Positions 52,017 through 60,686 of a DNA stretch of 64,000 nt are shown here, piece after piece. The DNA lies in NCBI RefSeq assembly GCF_011064845.1, contig NZ_CP049015.1, positions 2,666,001-2,730,000 on the forward strand, given 5' to 3'. Source of the stretch: Citrobacter freundii ATCC 8090 = MTCC 1658 = NBRC 12681. Lineage in GTDB: Bacteria; Pseudomonadota; Gammaproteobacteria; Enterobacterales; Enterobacteriaceae. Every line of letters starts with the position of its first letter. Positions within the stretch are counted from its first letter, which is position 1. The notes under the pieces are model-generated. The model was not told where the DNA came from. It ran no database searches and saw only the letters and a program-made list of their open reading frames with translations. A program made the translations under genes and the position numbers.

Positions 52017-53480
52017 TTACGCGTTTAAAATGCTCAATGCCGTTGCCTTAACGCTGGCCAGCAGGACTTTCACATCCTCCAGGCACACCGTCGGGTTCAG
52101 CAGCGTCAGCTTCAGGCAGGTGATGCCATCCGCTTCGGTCACGCCGACGTTGGCGCTACCGGAAGCCAGCAGCACGTCGCCAATACGCTGGTTCAGCAGC
52201 GCAACGAACGCCATATCATCGCTTTCAGGACGGAAGCGGAACAGCACGCTTGCCAGCTGTGGTTCCATCACCAGTTCAAGATGCGACTGGGTTTTGACAA
52301 ACTCAGCAACATCACGCGCCAGCGTTACGCCATTATCAATGATTTCGGCATACTGCTTTTTGCCCAGCGCTTCGAGGCCCATCCACAGCTTCAGCGCATC
52401 GAAACGACGCGTGGTCTGCAGCGACTTCGATACCAGGTTTGGTACGCCAGCCTCTTCATCGAAATCAGAGTTCAGGTACGCCGCCTGGTAACGCATCAGC
52501 TCGTAGTGGCGCGCATCTTTTAACAGGAACGCACCGCAGCTGATGGTCTGGAAGAACTGCTTGTGGAAATCCAGCGTCACGGAATCTGCCAGCTCAAGGC
52601 CGTTGAGGAAGTGACGATACTGCTCAGAAAGCAGTAACGCCCCGCCCCATGCCGCATCCACGTGCATCCAGATCTGATGTTCTGCCGCCAGCGTCGCAAT
52701 ATCCGCTAACGGATCGATGGCGCCCGCATCTGTCGTACCAGCCGTCGCGACAATGGCCATCACCTGCTCGCCGTTGGCTTTCGCCTGGGCCAGCTTGTCT
52801 TTCAGGTCAGCCAGATCCATGCGTGAAAACGCATCGGTCTTCACCTGGGTGACGGAGCGGTAACCCAGCCCCATTAACGCCATGTTCTTCTGCACGGAAA
52901 AGTGCGCGCTTTCAGAGCAGAACACTTTAATTTTGCTCAGATCACCGGTCAGACCATCTTGCTGAATGGAATGTCCCTTGCGAGCGAAGAAGGCATCGCG
53001 CGCCAGCATCAGGCCCATCAGGTTACTCTGGGTGCCGCCGCTGGTGAATACGCCCGCATCGCCTGCCGCATAACCCACCTGCTCACGAAGCCATTCGATC
53101 AGTTTGATCTCAATGATCGTGGCCGACGGGCTTTGGTCCCAGGAGTCCATACTCTGGTTAGTGGCGTTGATCAGCACTTCCGCCGCCTGGCTAATCACCA
53201 GACTTGGGCAGTGCAGGTGCGCCACGCACTGAGCATGGTGAACCAACAGGCTGTCTTTGAGAAAGTATTCAACCGCACGCTCAATAGCGGCCTGGTTGCC
53301 CAGACCCTGAGACGTAAAATTCAGGTTGATACGTTCACGCAGTTGCTCAACGGTTTTGCCCTGATACATCTCAGGCTGCTTCAACCATTCAACGACCGCT
53401 TGCGTACTCTGCTCGATAGCGTCCTGATAGGCGGCGATGCTTTGCGCCGAGCCGGACAGAATCGGGTTTACGTCTGACAT
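52017..53480 (-). CDS. ddc: L-2,4-diaminobutyrate decarboxylase
   Basis: 487 residues from ATG 53478-53480 (MSDVNPILSGSAQSIAAY), which has GGAG nine bases upstream; an in-frame TTG nine bases further up is less likely. Group II PLP-dependent decarboxylase, with the PLP lysine in LDFHKQFFQ (Lys307) and the Asp-Ala motif HVDAAWGGALLLS. It matches diaminobutyrate decarboxylase, which converts L-2,4-diaminobutyrate to 1,3-diaminopropane and CO2. It starts 15 bases after the dat stop. The pair is not in E. coli K-12 but is known from Enterobacter and Acinetobacter. Aromatic or glutamate decarboxylase activity is less likely given the partner gene. Confidence 0.92.
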   Translation of the reverse strand: MSDVNPILSGSAQSIAAYQDAIEQSTQAVVEWLKQPEMYQGKTVEQLRERINLNFTSQGLGNQAAIERAVEYFLKDSLLVHHAQCVAHLHCPSLVISQAAEVLINATNQSMDSWDQSPSATIIEIKLIEWLREQVGYAAGDAGVFTSGGTQSNLMGLMLARDAFFARKGHSIQQDGLTGDLSKIKVFCSESAHFSVQKNMALMGLGYRSVTQVKTDAFSRMDLADLKDKLAQAKANGEQVMAIVATAGTTDAGAIDPLADIATLAAEHQIWMHVDAAWGGALLLSEQYRHFLNGLELADSVTLDFHKQFFQTISCGAFLLKDARHYELMRYQAAYLNSDFDEEAGVPNLVSKSLQTTRRFDALKLWMGLEALGKKQYAEIIDNGVTLARDVAEFVKTQSHLELVMEPQLASVLFRFRPESDDMAFVALLNQRIGDVLLASGSANVGVTEADGITCLKLTLLNPTVCLEDVKVLLASVKATALSILNA

Positions 53481-53495
53481 TCGATCCAACTCCGT

Positions 53496-54881
53496 TTAAA
53501 CCGGCTTCACGCCAGCGCCCAGCAGGGCGTTTTCGAATTTATCGAGGAAAATTTCCAGCTCAGCGTTGGTGATCAGCAGAGACGGCAGCAGACGCAGCAC
53601 GCAGCCGTTGCGGCCACCACGCTCCAGAATCAGCCCGTTTTCGAAGCATTTCTTCTGCAGCAACGCGGACAGCTCGCCATCAGCCGGGTAGCAACCCATG
53701 TGATCCTGCGCTTCGTTCGGCTTCACGATTTCCAGGCCGATCATCAGGCCCAGACCACGCACCTGGCCGATAACCGGGTAGCGTTTCTGCAGGTCAGCCA
53801 GTTTGCCTTTCAGCCACTCGCCCTGGGCGGCAACTTTATCGGCAATCTTGTCGTCTTTGAGGATCTTCAGCGTTGTCAGACCGGTCGCCATCGCCAGTTG
53901 GTTGCCGCGGAAAGTGCCAGTGTGGTGGCCCGGAGCCCACGCATCGAATTGCTTTTTAATGCCCAGTACCGCCAGTGGCAGACCGCCGCCAACCGCTTTG
54001 GACATCACGATGATATCAGGTTCAATACCGGCGTGTTCGAAGGCGAACAGTTTACCGGTACGTGCAAAGCCAGCCTGAACTTCATCGATGATCAGCAGAA
54101 TGCCGTGTTCCTGAGTCACTTTACGAATGCGTTGCAGCCATTCGACCGGAGCCGGGTTCACGCCGCCTTCGCCCTGCACGGCTTCAAGGATCACGGCCGC
54201 AGGTTTACGCACGCCGCTTTCAACGTCGTTAATCAGGTTTTCGAAGTAATAGGTTAATGCTTTAACGCCAGCCTCGCCGCCGATACCCAGCGGGCAACGG
54301 TACTGATGTGGATACGGCATAAACTGCACTTCCGCCATCATATTGCTGACCGCTTCTTTCGGCGACAGGTTGCCGGTCACGGACAGCGCGCCGTGGGTCA
54401 TCCCGTGGTAGCCGCCGGAGAAACTAATGATGCTGGAACGGCCGGTCACTTTCTTCGCCAGCTTCAGCGCCGCTTCAACAGCATCTGCACCGGACGGACC
54501 GGTGAACTGCAGGCAATATTCTTTGCCCTGGCCCGGTAATAAGGACAGTAAATATGATGAGAATTCATCTTTTAATGGGGTAGTAAGATCAAGCGTATGT
54601 AACGGTAAGCCGCTTGTGATGACACTTTGAATGCTCTGCAGCACTTCAGGATGGTTATGACCAAGCGCCAGGGTTCCGGCACCTGCCAGGCAATCAAGAT
54701 ATTGATTATTTTCTACATCAGTAATCCAGACGCCCTGCGCTTTAGCGATCGCTAATGGCAGTTTACGTGGATAGCTGCGGACATTAGATTCAAACTCAGC
54801 CTGTCTTGCTAAAAAGGTATCATTGCTCTGTGGTAATGAATTAGCACTTAAAGTATCAATACGGACTTTATCCGTCATCAT
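53496..54881 (-). CDS. dat: L-2,4-diaminobutyrate:2-oxoglutarate aminotransferase
   Basis: 461 residues. Class III PLP aminotransferase with the PLP lysine in [10 protein letters not shown] (Lys295), the Asp of [15 protein letters not shown], and the N-terminal substrate segment [18 protein letters not shown] typical of DABA aminotransferases (EctB-like and Dat). It transfers the amino group of glutamate to aspartate 4-semialdehyde, giving L-2,4-diaminobutyrate. Start ATGATG with TAGGAG eight bases upstream. It is the first gene of the dat-ddc operon and is divergent from an aspartokinase that supplies its precursor. Confidence 0.93.
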   Translation of the reverse strand: MMTDKVRIDTLSANSLPQSNDTFLARQAEFESNVRSYPRKLPLAIAKAQGVWITDVENNQYLDCLAGAGTLALGHNHPEVLQSIQSVITSGLPLHTLDLTTPLKDEFSSYLLSLLPGQGKEYCLQFTGPSGADAVEAALKLAKKVTGRSSIISFSGGYHGMTHGALSVTGNLSPKEAVSNMMAEVQFMPYPHQYRCPLGIGGEAGVKALTYYFENLINDVESGVRKPAAVILEAVQGEGGVNPAPVEWLQRIRKVTQEHGILLIIDEVQAGFARTGKLFAFEHAGIEPDIIVMSKAVGGGLPLAVLGIKKQFDAWAPGHHTGTFRGNQLAMATGLTTLKILKDDKIADKVAAQGEWLKGKLADLQKRYPVIGQVRGLGLMIGLEIVKPNEAQDHMGCYPADGELSALLQKKCFENGLILERGGRNGCVLRLLPSLLITNAELEIFLDKFENALLGAGVKPV

Positions 54882-55269
54882 ATCACTCCTACAACCAGGT
54901 GTAGATTAACGCCTGATTGAATAAATGGTTATAAGGATTACCTGTAAAAAAGCGCGGCTAATATATGTTGTTTTAGCTTGGGACTCAATCATTTATTTTT
55001 AGACGTCTCAAATAAGCATTTTTTCCTTAAATTTCAGCGCATAACCTTCTTCAATCATTACTAAATCCTAAACAAATATAGCTATTAAATTAACAATACT
55101 GTAGCCAATTGCAGCGCTTACGATGTTATAAAAACCATGAGATTTTCATGTTTTTATTATTTTTTTACACGTTTTTACCATTAATAATGTAGGCGCTTTC
55201 TTGTTACGACATGATTTTTCACTTATTTGCCTATAAATCGAATAAAAAAGTCGATCCCTTAATATAAAT
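54882..55269. other. AT-rich divergent promoter region of dat and the aspartokinase
   Basis: About 390 bases, clearly richer in A and T than the flanking genes, with no reading frame. It includes a CATGA-GATTT-TCATG hairpin (55136-55150) followed by T runs, which could stop rightward transcripts or act as a regulator site. Such AT-rich DNA beside accessory genes is a typical H-NS target (inference). Confidence 0.5.
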
Positions 55270-55489
55270 CACTTAGTATGGCGCGCTTATTTGCAGGCTT
55301 TGTAAATAAAATTAATGCGCAGCACCCGGTAACGCGTACAGGCGACACTCGTTATCGACAACAGGTATACCCTGGGTTGTCAGCAGAAATGTTCGCGGGC
55401 GGACATTTCGTAAGGCGAACTTTGTTCCCTTATGCCGAGAATGAAAATTTTCTAGCCATACTTTTATGGCGCCCTGATATGAGATTGTT
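55270..55489 (+). promoter_or_regulatory. Aspartokinase leader with relic of a lysC-type lysine riboswitch
   Basis: The 3' part of this leader aligns by eye with the E. coli lysC leader as I recall it. CCCTGGGTTGTCA (55370-55382) and the following CAGAAATGTTCGCGGGCGG match the end of the lysine aptamer and the start of its expression platform. TTCCCTTATGCCGAGAATGA (55425-55444) and CCCTGATATGAGATTGTTATG match the last bases before the lysC start. The 5' aptamer core is shortened and not recognisable. A new hairpin GCCATA-CTTT-TATGGC (55455-55470) has been inserted just before the ribosome binding site. Confidence 0.6.
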
Positions 55490-56851
55490 ATGACTCGCAT
55501 TTATCCACCATCCGTCGTTGCCAAATTTGGCGGCACCAGCGTCGCTGATTTTGATGCGATGAACCGAAGCGCCAGCATTGTCCTTGCTGATCAAGATGTC
55601 CGTTTAGTCGTTTTGTCTGCTTCAGCAGGCGTGACAAACTTACTGGTCGAGCTTTCTGTAGGTCTGGAAACGCATCAACAATTAGATAAGCTTGAGACTT
55701 TACGCGCCATCCAATACAAAATTATTTCCCGCCTGAAGCAGCCTTCCGTTATCAGCACGGAAATCGATAATCTTCTCAACAACATACAGCGTCTTGCACA
55801 AACGGCGATGGTTTCACCGTCTGATGCGTTAAGCGATGAATTAGTCAGCCATGGCGAGCTGATGTCCTCACTACTGTTTACTGAAGTCTTACGTGAACGG
55901 CAGGCCGAGGCCGGGTGGTTTGATGCCCGCAGCGTGATGCGTACTAACGCGAACTTCGGCTGCGCCGAACCCGAGCTTGGCACACTGCACCACCAGGTGG
56001 AGACTCACCTGCGCCCTCGTCTTGAGCAAGCGATTATGGTGACTCAGGGATTTATCGGGCGAGATGCCGCAGGACACACCACAACGCTTGGACGCGGCGG
56101 TAGTGATTACACGGCTACGCTTCTCGGTGAGGCACTTCACGCCACACGCGTTGACATCTGGACCGACGTCGCAGGGATCTACACCACCGACCCACGCATT
56201 GCACCGCGGGCCAAACGAATCGACCATATCTCATTTTCCGAGGCCAGCGATATGGCCGCCTACGGTGCGAAGGTCCTCCACCCGGCTACGCTACTCCCGG
56301 CAATGCGTAAAAGCATTCCGGTCTTTGTTGGCTCAAGTAAGGATACTGCCGCCGGAGGTACGTTGGTGCACAACACCACCGATAATCCACCTCGCTATCG
56401 TGCGATCGCCGTGCGTCGTAAACAGACGCTGTTGCGGTTACACAGTCTGGAGAAGCAACCTTCCTGCTCTTTTCTGGCGCAGTCCTTCGCCATTTTAGCT
56501 CGCCACGCTGTCACGGTGGATTTGGTTACAACCTCAGAAAATAGTATTGCGCTGGCGCTGGACGCCACTCATGCAACCTCAGGTGAAGACCATGTGCTGA
56601 CCACCGCATTGTTTACCGCATTATCCTCCCACTGTCGCGTGGAAGTGGAAACCGGGCTGGCGTTGGTCACTTTGGTGGGGAATCAACTCACACAGGCTGC
56701 GGGAGTTTGCAAAGACGTTTTTGCCTGGCTTGAAGAGCATACGGTACGAATGATTTGCCATGGAGCATCGAACGACAACCTGTGCATCCTGTTACCGGCT
56801 GACGATGCAGACAGCGCGGTTAGAGCATTACATTACCGATTATTCGAATAA
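55490..56851 (+). CDS. LysC-like aspartokinase (aspartokinase III paralogue)
   Basis: 453 residues, four more than E. coli LysC, all at the N terminus (MTRIYPPSVVAKFGGTSVAD). The kinase domain keeps KFGGTS (from Lys12), the substrate loop DELVSHGELMS, TLGRGGSDYTA and WTDVAGIYTTDPR. The C-terminal regulatory part has two ACT domains. Lysine-site positions differ from E. coli LysC: Lys322 for Met318, Pro324 for His320, Ser327 for Gly323 and Ala356 for Thr352, while Ser349 and Thr348 are kept. It should make aspartyl phosphate, probably without lysine inhibition. Placed head to head with dat-ddc, it most likely feeds 1,3-diaminopropane synthesis. A true housekeeping lysC would be expected elsewhere in the genome. 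Confidence 0.88.
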   Translation: MTRIYPPSVVAKFGGTSVADFDAMNRSASIVLADQDVRLVVLSASAGVTNLLVELSVGLETHQQLDKLETLRAIQYKIISRLKQPSVISTEIDNLLNNIQRLAQTAMVSPSDALSDELVSHGELMSSLLFTEVLRERQAEAGWFDARSVMRTNANFGCAEPELGTLHHQVETHLRPRLEQAIMVTQGFIGRDAAGHTTTLGRGGSDYTATLLGEALHATRVDIWTDVAGIYTTDPRIAPRAKRIDHISFSEASDMAAYGAKVLHPATLLPAMRKSIPVFVGSSKDTAAGGTLVHNTTDNPPRYRAIAVRRKQTLLRLHSLEKQPSCSFLAQSFAILARHAVTVDLVTTSENSIALALDATHATSGEDHVLTTALFTALSSHCRVEVETGLALVTLVGNQLTQAAGVCKDVFAWLEEHTVRMICHGASNDNLCILLPADDADSAVRALHYRLFE

Positions 56852-56901
56852 TTCTTCTCTTATTCTGTCGCATCCAGTTTAAGCAATGATCATGAACAAG
56901 C

Positions 56902-56933
56902 AGAGCCCTGGTTTTATAACCAAGGCTCTTCAT
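56902..56933. terminator. Hairpin between the aspartokinase gene and ychH
   Basis: AGAGCC-TGGTT ... AACCA-GGCTCT imperfect stem between convergent genes. The T runs are short, so terminator activity is probable but not certain. A second small hairpin (CCCTC...GAGGG, 56945-56960) lies nearer ychH. Confidence 0.5.
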
Positions 56934-56965
56934 TCTGACCACCGCCCTCTCAACAGAGGGAGGAT

Positions 56966-57247
56966 TTAGTTATGACGGTGATTGGTGTCACCACGACGAC
57001 AGCGTTTGTCATAATGACGTACCCACCAGTAACGGTCACTGATTTGTTCGTGTCCACCCACTCTGGCACCTGCTAACCAGAGAATACCGCCAACAAAAAT
57101 ACTGAGCACCGCACCATGTGCGAAAAACTGCGGCAGATTAAATTGCGGCAACTGGTTTAAAATTGAATAACCCACACCCACAACCATTACCACCAACCCT
57201 AAAGCCATGAGCACGTTACCGAGTAGCGAAGCGTTTTTGCGTTTCAT
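56966..57247 (-). CDS. ychH: Stress-induced inner membrane protein YchH
   Basis: 93 residues, family length 92-93. Two transmembrane helices (about 9-31 and 44-65), then a basic cytoplasmic tail (RYWWVRHYDKRCRRG). E. coli YchH is induced by stress such as cadmium and peroxide and is linked to biofilm formation. Its mechanism is unknown. CRP control is known in E. coli. It is divergent from pth. Confidence 0.92.
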   Translation of the reverse strand: MKRKNASLLGNVLMALGLVVMVVGVGYSILNQLPQFNLPQFFAHGAVLSIFVGGILWLAGARVGGHEQISDRYWWVRHYDKRCRRGDTNHRHN

Positions 57248-57521
57248 GTGTCACCTCCGGAACTTTGGGTTGTTACAGGGAATACCCCTAATCCTTATGT
57301 GTAAAGTATAGACAACACTGCCGTTCGCAAGTGCGGGAGCGATCACAATTACAAACACTCACGCAACAAAACTTTACAAATAAGCCACTGAACATACTCA
57401 TTTTCTAATAGTCCATTTGTGCAATTATTCAGCTTTTGGCGATAAGCACGCAGTTTTTTGTCAAGCGCACCGTCAGACAGTAAACTACACGTCGTTTATC
57501 GAAACACTCAGGACAAAACAC

Positions 57522-58106
57522 GTGGCGATTAAATTGATTGTCGGCCTGGCGAACCCCGGCGCAGAGTATGCGGCAACGCGACACAACGCAGGCGCATGGT
57601 ATGTCGATCTACTGGCAGAGAGATTACGCGCCCCCCTGCGCGATGAGCCGAAATTCTTCGGTTACACCTCCCGAGTAACGCTTGAAGGTGAAGACGTCCG
57701 TCTGCTGGTACCGACCACATTTATGAATCTTAGCGGCAAGGCCGTCGGTGCGATGGCCAGTTTTTATCGTATCAACCCCGATGAAATTTTGGTCGCGCAC
57801 GATGAATTAGACCTGCCTCCTGGCGTCGCCAAATTTAAGCTTGGCGGAGGTCATGGCGGACATAATGGCCTGAAAGACATCATTAGCAAGTTAGGTAATA
57901 ACCCTAACTTTCATCGTTTACGCGTTGGAATTGGCCATCCGGGCGATAAAAACAAAGTTGTCGGATTTGTTTTAGGCAAACCGCCTGTTTCAGAACAGAA
58001 GTTAATTGATGAAGCGATTGACGAAGCGGCACGTTGTACCGAGATTTTGTTCAAAGATGGCCTGACCAAAGCTACGAGCCGGTTACACACCTTTAAAGCG
58101 CAATAA
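57522..58106 (+). CDS. pth: Peptidyl-tRNA hydrolase
   Basis: 194 residues from GTG 57522 ([23 protein letters not shown]), the E. coli length; the open frame runs 35 codons further upstream without support, while AGGA precedes the GTG. Catalytic His in TRHNAGAW and Asp in [12 protein letters not shown]. It frees tRNA from peptidyl-tRNA that drops off the ribosome and is essential. It is followed by ychF after 115 bases. Confidence 0.97.
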   Translation: MAIKLIVGLANPGAEYAATRHNAGAWYVDLLAERLRAPLRDEPKFFGYTSRVTLEGEDVRLLVPTTFMNLSGKAVGAMASFYRINPDEILVAHDELDLPPGVAKFKLGGGHGGHNGLKDIISKLGNNPNFHRLRVGIGHPGDKNKVVGFVLGKPPVSEQKLIDEAIDEAARCTEILFKDGLTKATSRLHTFKAQ

Positions 58107-58221
58107 GCAGTGATGTGCGGCATTTTTCTCGCGTGCTGTGTATAATAGGCAAAGTTATTTACATTTCTACAATCTGTTTTCCATAACAGGTTGAATATCA
58201 AAAGATTAAGGTGATTTAAAC

Positions 58222-59316
58222 ATGGGATTCAAATGCGGTATCGTCGGTTTGCCAAACGTAGGCAAATCCACCCTGTTCAACGCGCTCACAAAAGCGGGTA
58301 TTGAAGCGGCAAACTTCCCGTTCTGTACTATCGAGCCGAACACGGGTGTTGTCCCGATGCCCGATCCGCGTCTGGATCAGCTGGCCGAAATCGTCAAACC
58401 ACAGCGTATCCTGCCTACAACGATGGAATTCGTCGACATTGCCGGTCTGGTAAAAGGCGCGTCCAAAGGTGAAGGTCTGGGTAACCAATTCCTTACCAAC
58501 ATCCGCGAAACCGAAGCTATCGGCCACGTGGTGCGTTGCTTTGAAAACGACAACATCATCCACGTTAATAACAAAGTGGATCCGGCTGACGACATCGAGG
58601 TTATCAATACCGAGCTGGCGTTGTCCGACCTCGACACCTGTGAGCGCGCTATCCATCGTGTGCAGAAGAAGGCAAAAGGCGGCGACAAAGACGCTAAAGC
58701 GGAACTGGCTGCGCTGGAAAAATGCCTGCCACAGCTGGAAAACGCCGGCATGCTGCGCGCACTGAAAACGCTGACTGACGAAGACAAAGCGGCCATCAAA
58801 TACCTGAGCTTCCTGACCCTGAAGCCAACCATGTATATCGCTAACGTCAATGAAGACGGTTTTGAGAACAACCCGTACCTCGACAAAGTGCGCGAAATCG
58901 CGGCTGCCGAAGGTTCTGTTGTGGTTGCCGTTTGCGCTGCCGTTGAAGCTGACATCGCAGAACTCGATGATGCTGACCGTGAAGAATTCATGGCTGAAAT
59001 GGGTCTGGAAGAGCCGGGCCTGAACCGCGTTATCCGTGCTGGTTACGAATTGCTGAACCTGCAGACCTACTTCACCGCTGGCGTGAAAGAAGTCCGTGCA
59101 TGGACCATTCCTGTCGGTGCCACGGCTCCGCAGGCAGCAGGTAAAATCCATACCGACTTCGAGAAAGGCTTCATCCGCGCACAAACCATCGCGTTTGAAG
59201 ACTTCATTACCTATAAAGGTGAGCAAGGTGCGAAAGAAGCTGGGAAAATGCGTGCCGAAGGTAAGGACTATATCGTCAAAGATGGCGATATCATGAACTT
59301 CCTGTTCAACGTCTAA
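58222..59316 (+). CDS. ychF: Redox-regulated ATPase YchF (Obg-type)
   Basis: 364 residues. P-loop GLPNVGKST (residues 9-17), switch [17 protein letters not shown], and the NVNE sequence in place of NKxD that explains ATP over GTP preference. A coiled coil and a C-terminal TGS domain follow. It binds ribosomes and is a negative factor in the oxidative stress response (OLA1 in eukaryotes). Ends at a strong terminator, after which the sucrose genes begin. Confidence 0.97.
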   Translation: MGFKCGIVGLPNVGKSTLFNALTKAGIEAANFPFCTIEPNTGVVPMPDPRLDQLAEIVKPQRILPTTMEFVDIAGLVKGASKGEGLGNQFLTNIRETEAIGHVVRCFENDNIIHVNNKVDPADDIEVINTELALSDLDTCERAIHRVQKKAKGGDKDAKAELAALEKCLPQLENAGMLRALKTLTDEDKAAIKYLSFLTLKPTMYIANVNEDGFENNPYLDKVREIAAAEGSVVVAVCAAVEADIAELDDADREEFMAEMGLEEPGLNRVIRAGYELLNLQTYFTAGVKEVRAWTIPVGATAPQAAGKIHTDFEKGFIRAQTIAFEDFITYKGEQGAKEAGKMRAEGKDYIVKDGDIMNFLFNV

Positions 59317-59374
59317 GCCGTTTCTATTGTCTCATGCGATCTCAGTGAATCGCATGAAAAATGGAAAACCCCAT

Positions 59375-59402
59375 AAAATCCACGCGATTGCGTGGATTTT
59401 TT
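59375..59402 (+). terminator. Rho-independent terminator of ychF
   Basis: AAAATCCACGC-GATT-GCGTGGATTTTTT. A second perfect hairpin CATGCGAT-CTCAGTGA-ATCGCATG (59333-59356) lies just before it. Confidence 0.9.
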
Positions 59403-59516
59403 ATTTCATAGCATCTCAGTGGTTCCCGCTGTTGCGCATCTGAAAGTTGGCACCAAACACGATGACCAAAAAGGCTGAGCTATTTTGGCAAAGCAGCAGT
59501 TGCCACGTGAACGTAC

Positions 59517-60512
59517 TCATATTGAGGCGCGCGGAAGCCAGGGGCTGTCTACCCGCACGGTATCGCGGTGATCGAGCCCCTGGATAAGATGCAGTGCACT
59601 GAGACGGCCAATTTCATAATGCGGCAGCTGTACTGTGGATAGCGGCGGTAAAAACAGCTCGCCGGTGCCTACCATGTTGTCATAGCCCAGTACGGCAACA
59701 TCCTGCGGAATGCGCAGCCCTCGCCCCAGCAAGACCTGGTAGATAACAAAAGCCACGCGGTCGTTACCGCATACCACCGCATCAAACATCGGACGCGTGC
59801 CACTCAGGTAATGCCCGGCAATCTCCGCCGCATCAATATGGTGACTCTCGCCCGCCGGAAGATAGTGGTGGAACATGGCATCAGGGTCGACGCCCGCTTC
59901 ACGACAGGCGCGCTCCATTCCCGCCCGGCGGCGATCGGTGGCCACAATCCCTTTTGGCAGGTGGATGCACAGCAGCCGACGGTAGCCTGCGGCCAACAGC
60001 GCTTTCACGCCAAGGTATTGCCCTTGCTCATCATCAGGAATATAGGTGGGAAAAGGGCCACTGATGCTTTCGCAGTTCGCCAGCACGCAGCGATACTTAT
60101 GCAGCTTTTCCGGCACGGGAACCTGACGCAGCCCCATCGCGGTGTAGATAATGCCGTCAGGGCGATGCGCCAACAGCAGATCAACCATTTTCTCTGGCTG
60201 GTCATTGCTGAACATATTCACCACAAAGCTATTCCAACCGTGCGCCCGCGCGGTCTCTTCGATAGAGAGCGTTATCTCCACGGAAAATGGCGTGGTCATG
60301 GTGTCCAGCGCTAACACCCCAATAGTGTTAGCCGTGGTTTTCGCGCCACGAATTTTTTTCGCGGAGAGATCGGAGACATACCCCAGCGCATCTACCGCTT
60401 CCATCACCTTTTTATAGGTTTCTGGCCGCAGTCGTTCGGGCTCGTTAATCGCTCGCGATACGGTCATTAACGAGACGTTAGCCCGTTGCGCCACATCCTT
60501 TAAAGATGCCAT
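59517..60512 (-). CDS. cscR: Sucrose operon repressor, LacI family
   Basis: 331 residues from ATG 60510-60512 (MASLKDVAQRANVSLMTVSRAI), preceded by GAGAGGGT; the open frame extends eight codons further. N-terminal LacI helix-turn-helix and hinge (about 1-60), then a periplasmic-binding-protein-like sensor domain (RPDGIIYTAMGLR, CGNDRVAFVIYQVLLGRG, GYDNMVGTGELFLPP). The same segments occur in E. coli CscR. It is divergent from cscA, and LacI-type palindromes lie between them. Inducer in the E. coli system is sucrose or its product. Confidence 0.92.
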   Translation of the reverse strand: MASLKDVAQRANVSLMTVSRAINEPERLRPETYKKVMEAVDALGYVSDLSAKKIRGAKTTANTIGVLALDTMTTPFSVEITLSIEETARAHGWNSFVVNMFSNDQPEKMVDLLLAHRPDGIIYTAMGLRQVPVPEKLHKYRCVLANCESISGPFPTYIPDDEQGQYLGVKALLAAGYRRLLCIHLPKGIVATDRRRAGMERACREAGVDPDAMFHHYLPAGESHHIDAAEIAGHYLSGTRPMFDAVVCGNDRVAFVIYQVLLGRGLRIPQDVAVLGYDNMVGTGELFLPPLSTVQLPHYEIGRLSALHLIQGLDHRDTVRVDSPWLPRASI

Positions 60513-60580
60513 ACCCTCTCCTTCGCCGGTGTTCACTTTGCCGGGTTCTGAAAATGCGATCTTGATAACACTCGCAAAAT

Positions 60581-60592
60581 GTTAACGTTAAC
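60581..60592. promoter_or_regulatory. CscR operator 1
   Basis: GTTAACGTTAAC, a perfect 12-base LacI-family palindrome with central CG, in the cscR-cscA intergenic region. Confidence 0.75.
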
Positions 60593-60595
60593 TTT

Positions 60596-60611
60596 TGTGA
60601 TTAACATCGAT
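60596..60611. promoter_or_regulatory. CRP-like site in the csc promoter region
   Basis: TGTGATTAACATCGAT has an intact TGTGA left half and a weak right half. Catabolite repression of csc is known in E. coli, which fits, but the match is only partial. Confidence 0.35.
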
Positions 60612-60643
60612 ATTACCATTAATTTTGCGAGAAAACCGAGAAT

Positions 60644-60655
60644 GTTAACGTTATC
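60644..60655. promoter_or_regulatory. CscR operator 2
   Basis: GTTAACGTTATC, one mismatch from operator 1. Its centre is 63 bases from that of operator 1, six helical turns, which would suit repression by looping. Confidence 0.7.
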
Positions 60656-60686
60656 TTTTGCTCAATTCACTTACAGGGACAAGCAA

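Noticed and set aside
53487..53489. TTG start for ddc three codons upstream of the ATG
   Set aside because: The GGAG element would be only a few bases away from TTG, while its spacing to the ATG at 53480 is normal.
58216..59226. 336-codon open frame opposite ychF
   Set aside because: Antisense shadow of a highly biased essential gene; no family resemblance and no start signal.
59333..59356. Perfect 8-base hairpin after ychF as an attachment site for the csc genes
   Set aside because: No matching copy is seen elsewhere in the window and the stem simply precedes a normal terminator.
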